37,332 bases of DNA from an uncultured bacterium. GTDB lineage: Bacteria > Bacillota > Clostridia > Lachnospirales > Anaerotignaceae. Positions within the stretch are counted from its first letter, which is position 1. The number at the start of each line of letters is the position of its first letter. Made by a program: the position numbers and the translations under genes. Location of the stretch: assembly GCA_905214825.1 (NCBI GenBank), contig CAJMNV010000002.1, positions 1-37,332 on the forward strand, in the 5' to 3' direction. Below are positions 31,716 through 37,332 of the stretch, piece by piece. The notes under the pieces were generated by a model that saw nothing but the letters and a program-made list of their open reading frames with translations, had not been told where the DNA came from and searched no databases.

Positions 31716-32534
31716 TTGGAAACAGACCACGGCACAGAAGAACAAAAAGTGACAGCGTTGAAACAAGTGGATATACAAATCAACAAAGGAGACTTTGTTG
31801 CTGTATTGGGACACAATGGTTCTGGAAAATCGACATTTGCGAAACATATCAATGCTTTGTTGCAACCAACAGAAGGTACCATTTGGGTGGAAAATATGGA
31901 TACCAAAGATGATACATTGGTTTGGGAGATTAGACAAACCGCAGGTATGGTATTTCAAAATCCAGATAACCAGTTGGTGGCAACGGTGGTGGAAGAAGAT
32001 ATTGCATTTGGCCCAGAAAATATGGGAATCGCACCAAAAGAAATTCGCAAACGAGTAGATGAAGCATTGGCAACTGTTGGCATGAGCGAATATGCCAAAC
32101 ATGCCCCATCTAAATTGAGTGGTGGACAAAAACAAAGAATTGCCATTGCAGGCGTTTTGGCAATGAAACCCAAATGTATCGTATTGGACGAACCAACAGC
32201 TATGCTTGACCCTGTGGGGCGGCGAGAAGTGATGGAAACCATAGAAAAATTGAACAGAGAAGAAGGCATTACCATGATACTGATTACCCATTATATGGAC
32301 GAAGCTGTGCGTGCAGACAGAGTGTTTGTGATTGATGATGGGGACTTGGTTATGGAAGGTACACCAAAAGAAGTATTTTCTCAGGTGGAACGTTTGCAAA
32401 CATACGGTTTAGATGTGCCACAGGTGACAGAAGTGACATATTTATTACGAAAAGAAGGCATTGATTTGCCAGATGATATATTAACAACAGAAGAAATGGT
32501 AGGTGCAATATGTCAATACAAATCAACCATCTAA
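31716..32534 (+). CDS. ecfA1: ECF transporter ATPase EcfA1 (N-terminus interrupted)
   Basis: An ABC ATPase of the energy-coupling factor module that powers uptake of vitamins or metals through S-components. From the TTG at 31716: Walker A GHNGSGKST at 32-40, Q-loop Q81, signature LSGGQKQR at 134-141, Walker B CIVLDEP at 154-160, and H192 in THYMDEA. All nucleotide-binding motifs are intact, but the first 16 codons of the natural frame are cut by a UAG, and TTG has no ribosome binding site. If translation restarts here, the A-loop tyrosine is lost. It overlaps ecfA2 by 25 bases. Confidence 0.85.
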   Translation: METDHGTEEQKVTALKQVDIQINKGDFVAVLGHNGSGKSTFAKHINALLQPTEGTIWVENMDTKDDTLVWEIRQTAGMVFQNPDNQLVATVVEEDIAFGPENMGIAPKEIRKRVDEALATVGMSEYAKHAPSKLSGGQKQRIAIAGVLAMKPKCIVLDEPTAMLDPVGRREVMETIEKLNREEGITMILITHYMDEAVRADRVFVIDDGDLVMEGTPKEVFSQVERLQTYGLDVPQVTEVTYLLRKEGIDLPDDILTTEEMVGAICQYKSTI

Positions 32535-33367
32535 CCCATATCTATAACCCAAATACAACATTTGAAAAAGTTGCTTTGGATGATGTGAATTTGGAAATCA
32601 AAAAAGGTGAATTTGTTGGATTGATTGGACATACAGGTTCTGGAAAATCCACATTGATACAACATTTGAATGGGATTATATCTCCGACATCTGGTGAAAT
32701 ATTGCTGGACGGGGAAAATATACACAAAGACAAAACAAAATTAAAAGAAGTACGTCGCCGCATTGGTTTGGCATTTCAATATCCGGAATATCAATTATTT
32801 GAAATGAGTATATACAAAGATGTGGCGTTTGGTCCTACCAATTTGAAATGGACAGAAGAAGAAATACACAAAAGTGTGGTCAATGCTTTGGAAATGGTAG
32901 GTATACCGGAAAGTATGTATGAAAAATCACCATTTGAGCTTTCGGGTGGACAAAAACGTCGTGTTGCTATTGCGGGTGTTTTGGCAATGAACCCAGAAGT
33001 GCTGATATTGGACGAGCCAACCGCAGGGCTAGACCCAAAAGGTCGTGACGAAATATTGGCAGCAATCAAAGATTTGCACGATAAAAGAGGGATTACCGTG
33101 ATACTGGTGAGCCATAGCATGGAAGATGTGGCAAAATTGGTGGATAGAATTATTGTGATGCACAAAGGCAAAGCCGCAATGCAAGGTACACCAAAAGAAA
33201 TATTTTCCAATGTGAAAGAATTGGAACAAATGGGATTGGCAGCCCCACAAGTCAGTTATGTGTTTGCGGCACTCAAACAAAAAGGCTATGATGTGCCAAC
33301 AGACATATATACCATTGAAGAAGCAAAACAAGCATTATATACATTGTTGAAGCAGGTGAAAGTATGA
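32510..33367 (+). CDS. ecfA2: ECF transporter ATPase EcfA2
   Basis: The second ATPase (285 residues) of the EcfA1-EcfA2 heterodimer. LTHIYNP opens the protein with A-loop Y12. Walker A GHTGSGKST is at 40-48, signature LSGGQKR at 144-150, Walker B LILDEP at 165-170, and the switch histidine H202 in SHSMED. Its ATG lies within ecfA1 with AGGTG upstream, and its stop overlaps ecfT by four bases (ATGA), so the three are translationally linked. Confidence 0.96.
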   Translation: MSIQINHLTHIYNPNTTFEKVALDDVNLEIKKGEFVGLIGHTGSGKSTLIQHLNGIISPTSGEILLDGENIHKDKTKLKEVRRRIGLAFQYPEYQLFEMSIYKDVAFGPTNLKWTEEEIHKSVVNALEMVGIPESMYEKSPFELSGGQKRRVAIAGVLAMNPEVLILDEPTAGLDPKGRDEILAAIKDLHDKRGITVILVSHSMEDVAKLVDRIIVMHKGKAAMQGTPKEIFSNVKELEQMGLAAPQVSYVFAALKQKGYDVPTDIYTIEEAKQALYTLLKQVKV

Positions 33368-34188
33368 TACGAGATATTACCATTGGGCAGTACTACCCCG
33401 CAAATTCTGTCATTCATCAATTAGATGCACGGGTGAAAATCATTGTCACATTTTTATTTATTGTATCGCTATTTGTGGTGAATACATTGATGGGATATGT
33501 TTTGGTGACAGTACTATTGGGGGCGGTTATCAAAATATCGCAAGTGCCATTGAAATTTATGTTGCGTGGGTTGAAAAGTATTATGATTATCATTATATTT
33601 ACAGCCGTTATCAATTTGTTTTTGACACAAGGCGAACAGATTATTTGGCAATTTGGGTTTTTGAAATTGACAAAAGAAGGCATTTATATGGCAATCAAAA
33701 TGTGTGTGCGTTTGGTGCTTTTGATTGTGGGATCATCTCTTTTGACATTGACCACAACACCCATACAACTGACAGACGGTATTGAATATATTTTGAAACC
33801 ATTGAAAAAAATCGGTGTACCTGCACATGAAATTGCAATGATGATGACCATTGCATTGCGGTTTATTCCGACTTTATTAGATGAAACAGACAAAATTATA
33901 AAAGCACAACAGGCAAGAGGTGCGGATTTTGACACCGGAAATTTATTGCAAAAAGCAAAAAGTATGATACCCATATTGGTACCATTGTTTATATCTGCAT
34001 TTCGACGTGCAGAAGAACTTGCCATGGCGATGGAGGCTAGATGTTACCATGGCGACGAAAACAGAACACGTATGAATGTTATGCAGTTACAAAAGCGGGA
34101 TTACACAGCAATATTATGTGTGGTGGTATACTGTTGTTTTACGGTTGGTTTGCGTGTTGCACAAGGGTATTTACCATTTTTGATTTGA
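33364..34188 (+). CDS. ecfT: ECF transporter transmembrane protein EcfT
   Basis: A 274-residue membrane coupling subunit. Hydrophobic helices lie near 27-58, 70-88, 110-130 and at the C-terminus (about 244-262). The two coupling-helix signatures that contact the ATPases are ARG at 184-186 (QQARGADF) and ARC at 225-227 (AMEARCYHG). No S-component gene is adjacent, so this is a group II module shared by unlinked S-components. Confidence 0.95.
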   Translation: MIRDITIGQYYPANSVIHQLDARVKIIVTFLFIVSLFVVNTLMGYVLVTVLLGAVIKISQVPLKFMLRGLKSIMIIIIFTAVINLFLTQGEQIIWQFGFLKLTKEGIYMAIKMCVRLVLLIVGSSLLTLTTTPIQLTDGIEYILKPLKKIGVPAHEIAMMMTIALRFIPTLLDETDKIIKAQQARGADFDTGNLLQKAKSMIPILVPLFISAFRRAEELAMAMEARCYHGDENRTRMNVMQLQKRDYTAILCVVVYCCFTVGLRVAQGYLPFLI

Positions 34189-34210
34189 AAGATATTTTGA
34201 TATTCTGACT

Positions 34211-34241
34211 GGTTTCCAAAGGGGTTTTCTCTTTGGAAACC
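34211..34241 (+). other. Hairpin after ecfT
   Basis: A perfect 11-bp stem (34211-34221 with 34231-34241) with a nine-base loop. No long U-run follows, so termination would be weak; it may separate the ecf genes from the acyltransferase. Confidence 0.5.
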
Positions 34242-34264
34242 GCCATTTCTGGGAGGAAAAAGAA

Positions 34265-35287
34265 ATGAGAAATCAAGAAATTTCATTTGTCAATGTTGTG
34301 CTTTGTATTTTGGTGATGTGGATACATATTTGTTCTGTGGCAGTTATGGGACTGCCAAAAGGAAGCATATCGTTTTTTACAATATATGTGTCGTGGCGGT
34401 TATCTGCGTTTGTGGTACAGGCATTTTTGTTTTTGTCTGCATTGAAATTGTTTTTATCGAAAAAAGAAATCACATATAGCCGATTTTTATGGAGAAGAGG
34501 CAAAAAAATTGGTTTGCCTTATATGATTGCTGTGTTGATTTCTTATATGGGCTTGATACATTTGGATTATTATGTGTTTGATGGGAAATTTTTGTTGCAA
34601 TCATTGTTTTTAGGAGATATGATTTCTCCTTTTTATTTTGTGGTGATTGTATTTCAGTTTTATATATTGTTTCCAATATGGAAATGGGTTGTGAAACGTT
34701 TTCCCATGTGTGCGGTGATTGTGGGAGCAGTGTTATGCAATCGTATATTTCTTGGATATTTGCCACAAATCATTAGAATTGTTTCACCAGATACCACATT
34801 TGCATATAATGACCGTGTGTTTACATCTTATTTGCTTTATTGGATATTGGGTTGTTATGCAGGGAAATATTATGATTGCTTTTTGCAAAAAATCAAACAA
34901 TATGGTGTTTGGATATGTATTTGTTTTGTTGTGACAGCGATTGTGAATGTATTTTTGAGTTATGGTATCAAAAGAGAATTTTTTCGTGTTGGATTTTTAG
35001 AAGATGTGCATATGTTGTATGTATTGTGTGCAATATTGTTTTTATTTTGGCTGGCAGAAATGGGCGGAAAGAAATGTCTGCGTTTTTCATTGTTTCAGGG
35101 CATTGATGGTTTGAGCTTTTATTTGTATTTATATCATGGGATATTGTTATATTACATACAAGATAGATGTTTGGTGAATGTTTTGGATTTGACAACAGCA
35201 GTATTTTGGCGTGCGATATGTTGTTATGGAGTGACAGCGGTTGTGGCATTGGTTTTTGTATTCTGGAAAAGGAGGCGACAGACATGA
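34265..35287 (+). CDS. Acyltransferase-3-like membrane protein
   Basis: A 340-residue, highly hydrophobic protein with about ten membrane segments, resembling the acyltransferase-3 family that O-acetylates or otherwise acylates surface glycans. The early VNVVLCILVMWIHICSV helix carries H22, the likely catalytic histidine position of the family. RGKKIGLPYMIAVLISY and YLYLYHGILLYYIQ near the end match family patterns. Its start has GGGAGG, and its stop overlaps truA (ATGA). Its place between ecfT and truA is unusual. The substrate is unknown. Confidence 0.8.
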   Translation: MRNQEISFVNVVLCILVMWIHICSVAVMGLPKGSISFFTIYVSWRLSAFVVQAFLFLSALKLFLSKKEITYSRFLWRRGKKIGLPYMIAVLISYMGLIHLDYYVFDGKFLLQSLFLGDMISPFYFVVIVFQFYILFPIWKWVVKRFPMCAVIVGAVLCNRIFLGYLPQIIRIVSPDTTFAYNDRVFTSYLLYWILGCYAGKYYDCFLQKIKQYGVWICICFVVTAIVNVFLSYGIKREFFRVGFLEDVHMLYVLCAILFLFWLAEMGGKKCLRFSLFQGIDGLSFYLYLYHGILLYYIQDRCLVNVLDLTTAVFWRAICCYGVTAVVALVFVFWKRRRQT

Positions 35288-36057
35288 GGATATTGCTTAC
35301 GATTGCATATGATGGTACAAAATATAGTGGTTGGCAAAAACAAAAATCAAAAGATGTGGCAACAGTGGAAGGGACATTGGAGCAGGCGTTGCGTGTGTTG
35401 TTTCGTTCTCCAAATTTGGAATGTATTGGGGCAAGCAGAACAGACAGAGGGGTACACGCATTGGGACAATGTGCAGTGATTGATGTGGATACCACAATAC
35501 CACCACATAAAATTCCATTTGCCATACGTCCTTTTTTACCAGATGATATTGTTGTGACGACAGCAGAAGTTGTGGCTGATGATTTTCACCCACGTTTTGA
35601 TTGTGTCAAAAAAACGTATGAATATCGTATTTGGCAAAGTGATTTCAAGAATCCAAAAGAACGACTGTATAGTACATTTGTATATGATACATTGGATATT
35701 GCTGCCATGCAAGAAGGGGCAAAGGCTTTTATTGGAAAGCATGATTTTGCGGCATTTTGTGCGGCAGGTAGTACAGTTTCTTCCACGGTGCGTACCATAT
35801 TTGACTGCCACGTGGAACAAGAAGGAAATTGTATTCGAATATTGGTCACAGGGGACGGATTTTTATATAATATGGTGCGAATATTGGCAGGCACATTGAT
35901 TGCAGTTGGACAAGGCAAAAAGAAAGCGGCAGATGTGGCAGACATTATTGCATCAAAAGACAGACGCAATGCAGGACAGACCGCAGAGCCGCAAGGTTTG
36001 ACTTTACTTCAAATTTATTATGATTTGCAAACAAAAGCTATTGACAGCGAAGAATAG
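35284..36057 (+). CDS. truA: tRNA pseudouridine(38-40) synthase TruA
   Basis: A 257-residue pseudouridine synthase acting on the anticodon stem-loop. MRILLTIAYDGTKYSGWQKQ is the classical N-terminus, and the catalytic Asp is D54 in ASRTDRGVHA. LVTGDGFLYNMVRILAGTLI is the C-terminal conserved block. The ATG at 35284 has GGAGGCGAC upstream and overlaps the acyltransferase stop. It ends in TAG, showing that UAG terminates normally here. Confidence 0.96.
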   Translation: MRILLTIAYDGTKYSGWQKQKSKDVATVEGTLEQALRVLFRSPNLECIGASRTDRGVHALGQCAVIDVDTTIPPHKIPFAIRPFLPDDIVVTTAEVVADDFHPRFDCVKKTYEYRIWQSDFKNPKERLYSTFVYDTLDIAAMQEGAKAFIGKHDFAAFCAAGSTVSSTVRTIFDCHVEQEGNCIRILVTGDGFLYNMVRILAGTLIAVGQGKKKAADVADIIASKDRRNAGQTAEPQGLTLLQIYYDLQTKAIDSEE

Positions 36058-36236
36058 GCGTATTATAATAAAAAAGCTGTATTTTGATTTTAGGACAATT
36101 TGTCTTAAATATATATTTCTCAAGGTGGGACCCAATAAGTTATGTCAAAACGGCATAATGGAGATTGCAGCCATATTCCCGTGTGGTGGGCAAAGTCAAC
36201 GGGTCAACAAAAAATAATAAGGGAGGTAAAAGAACC
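36058..36236 (+). promoter_or_regulatory. rplM-rpsI leader
   Basis: This 179-base gap has no gene. A hairpin (36139-36146 with 36152-36159, loop AAAAC) and a possible closing helix GACCC/GGGTC (36129-36133 with 36201-36205) precede the rplM start. Firmicutes often carry an autoregulatory L13 leader here; I cannot confirm it by eye. A weak promoter (TTGATT at 36084, TAAATA at 36106, spacer 16) is possible. Confidence 0.45.
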
Positions 36237-36674
36237 ATGAGAACAACTTACATTGCGAAAGAAGCAGATATCGTAAAAAAATGGTATGTTGTTGATGCAA
36301 CAGATTTGACTTTGGGTCGTCTGTCCACTGAAATCGCAAATATTTTAAGAGGCAAAAACAAACCCCAGTATGCACCAAATGTGGATATGGGTGATTACGT
36401 TATCGTAATCAATGCAGAAAAAATTGCAGTGTCCGGCAAAAAATTGACACAGAAAATGTACCACCACCACACAGGTTACATGGGTGGTCTGAAAACAGTA
36501 AGACTGGACAAAATGCTGGAAACACACCCTGAAAGAGTTATCGAACACGCTGTAAAAGGTATGCTTCCCAAAAACGCTCTGGGTAGAAAAATGTTCGGCA
36601 AATTGCACGTTTATGCAGGTGCAGAACACCCCCATGCAGCACAAAAACCCGAAGTACTGGAATTGAAATTTTAA
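36237..36674 (+). CDS. rplM: 50S ribosomal protein L13
   Basis: A 145-residue L13, an early-assembly protein. WYVVDATDLTLGRLSTEIA, YHHHTGYMGGLK and VKGMLPKNALGRKMF are diagnostic. The ATG at 36237 follows GGGAGG; the open frame upstream has no site. It is co-transcribed with rpsI. Confidence 0.97.
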   Translation: MRTTYIAKEADIVKKWYVVDATDLTLGRLSTEIANILRGKNKPQYAPNVDMGDYVIVINAEKIAVSGKKLTQKMYHHHTGYMGGLKTVRLDKMLETHPERVIEHAVKGMLPKNALGRKMFGKLHVYAGAEHPHAAQKPEVLELKF

Positions 36675-36692
36675 TAGAAGGAGGAAAGCATC

Positions 36693-37085
36693 ATGGCAGC
36701 AGCTAGATATTACGGCACAGGCAGAAGAAAATCTTCCGTAGCAAGAGTATACTTAGTACCCGGCAGCGGTAAAATTACAATCAACAAAAGAGATATTGAC
36801 GATTATTTCGGTCTGGAAACATTGAAACTGATTGTACGTCAACCTTTGGAATTGACAACAACAATCGCAAAATTTGACGTTTTGGTAAATGTGCATGGCG
36901 GTGGTTTCACAGGTCAAGCAGGTGCAATCAGACATGGTATTTCCAGAGCATTGTTGCAGGCTGATGGCGATTTCAGACCCGTTCTGAAAAAAGCAGGCTT
37001 CTTGACAAGAGACCCTCGTATGAAAGAAAGAAAGAAATATGGTCTCAAAGCAGCAAGACGTGCTCCTCAGTTCTCCAAGAGATAA
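36693..37085 (+). CDS. rpsI: 30S ribosomal protein S9
   Basis: A 130-residue S9 whose C-terminal tail contacts P-site tRNA. YYGTGRRKSSVARVYLVPGS, VHGGGFTGQAGAIRHGISRA and the terminal RRAPQFSKR are diagnostic. GAAGGAGG precedes the ATG; a strong terminator follows. Confidence 0.97.
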   Translation: MAAARYYGTGRRKSSVARVYLVPGSGKITINKRDIDDYFGLETLKLIVRQPLELTTTIAKFDVLVNVHGGGFTGQAGAIRHGISRALLQADGDFRPVLKKAGFLTRDPRMKERKKYGLKAARRAPQFSKR

Positions 37086-37125
37086 TTTTTTGTTTTGGTT
37101 ATGCAAAACAATACAAATGGATATC

Positions 37126-37159
37126 AAAACCGTTCGACATATTGTCGGACGGTTTTTTT
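37126..37159 (+). terminator. Terminator after rpsI
   Basis: A 14-bp stem with one G-U (37126-37139 with 37143-37156), a three-base loop, and a T-run at 37153-37159. Confidence 0.92.
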
Positions 37160-37223
37160 AGCAGAAAAAAATAAAAAAATTTTAACAAATTCTTTATGTA
37201 TTATCTACATTTCAAAAAAATTT

Positions 37224-37232
37224 TGGTATAAT
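37224..37232 (+). promoter_or_regulatory. Extended -10 promoter for the last gene
   Basis: TGGTATAAT: an extended -10 with a perfect TATAAT, 25 bases before the ATG at 37258. The -35 is weak (TCTACA at 37204-37209). Confidence 0.6.
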
Positions 37233-37257
37233 AAGCAAAATGATATGGAGTGGTAAA

Positions 37258-37332
37258 ATGAAACAAAAAGGGATTTTGAAATTATCTATGGTATTGATTA
37301 TGTTTGCGTTTATAATCAATTTGTATGTTTAC
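37258..37332 (+). CDS. 5' end of a secreted or membrane protein
   Basis: Twenty-five codons run off the right edge. The N-terminus begins MKQKGILKLS and continues with a hydrophobic stretch (MVLIMFAFIINLYVY), a signal peptide or first membrane helix. The upstream site is GGAGTGG. The family cannot be told from this length. Confidence 0.6.
   Translation, partial: MKQKGILKLSMVLIMFAFIINLYVY

Noticed and set aside
1..37332. tRNA, rRNA, CRISPR arrays, insertion sequences, toxin-antitoxin pairs or phage genes.
   Set aside because: I looked for conserved tRNA arms, direct repeats with spacers, transposase motifs and paired small genes and saw none that hold up.

Overview
The window is AT-rich Firmicutes DNA, most likely from class Clostridia near Lachnospirales/Anaerotignum (inferred). 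The signs are purine-rich AGGAGG ribosome binding sites before nearly every gene, a four-cysteine zinc-type S14, rpsD placed inside the alpha operon, a KOW-domain protein after adk, and the Firmicutes order rplQ-ecfA1-ecfA2-ecfT-truA-rplM-rpsI. There is no rRNA, tRNA, CRISPR array or insertion sequence.

Bases 1-15100 are a mixed housekeeping region. It opens with the 3' end of an unrecognised gene and a heavy-metal P-type ATPase with divergent motifs. Minus-strand units follow: relQ with a metallophosphoesterase, a GNAT acetyltransferase, and a flavin reductase with a 76-residue acidic protein. Then come plus-strand genes: an RsmF-type rRNA methyltransferase, thrC, a small transaldolase, transketolase and thpR, and after them an ACT-domain protein paired with a UPF0210 protein. 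A minus-strand DUF4352-type lipoprotein ends this part. Promoters and hairpin terminators can be placed around most of these units.

Bases 15100-30910 hold the S10-spc-alpha superoperon in almost canonical order: rpsJ, rplC, D, W, B, rpsS, rplV, rpsC, rplP, rpmC, rpsQ, rplN, X, E, rpsN, rpsH, rplF, R, rpsE, rpmD, rplO, secY, adk, KOW protein, infA, rpmJ, rpsM, K, D, rpoA, rplQ. The map gene usually found after adk is missing. Two long leaders, before rpsJ and before rpsM, can fold into several helices, including pairs that cross. GC-rich hairpins without U-tracts lie between secY/adk, rpsD/rpoA and rpoA/rplQ.

Bases 30910-37332 hold a minus-strand gene that appears broken by a one-base frameshift, then the energy-coupling module ecfA1-ecfA2-ecfT. 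The natural ecfA1 start region has an in-frame UAG at codon 7. An acyltransferase-3 membrane protein sits between ecfT and truA. After these come rplM-rpsI with a strong terminator and the first 25 codons of a further gene.

No wholly new system is evident. The best leads are the ecfA1 UAG, the frameshifted gene at 30919-31324, and the two structured ribosomal-protein leaders.
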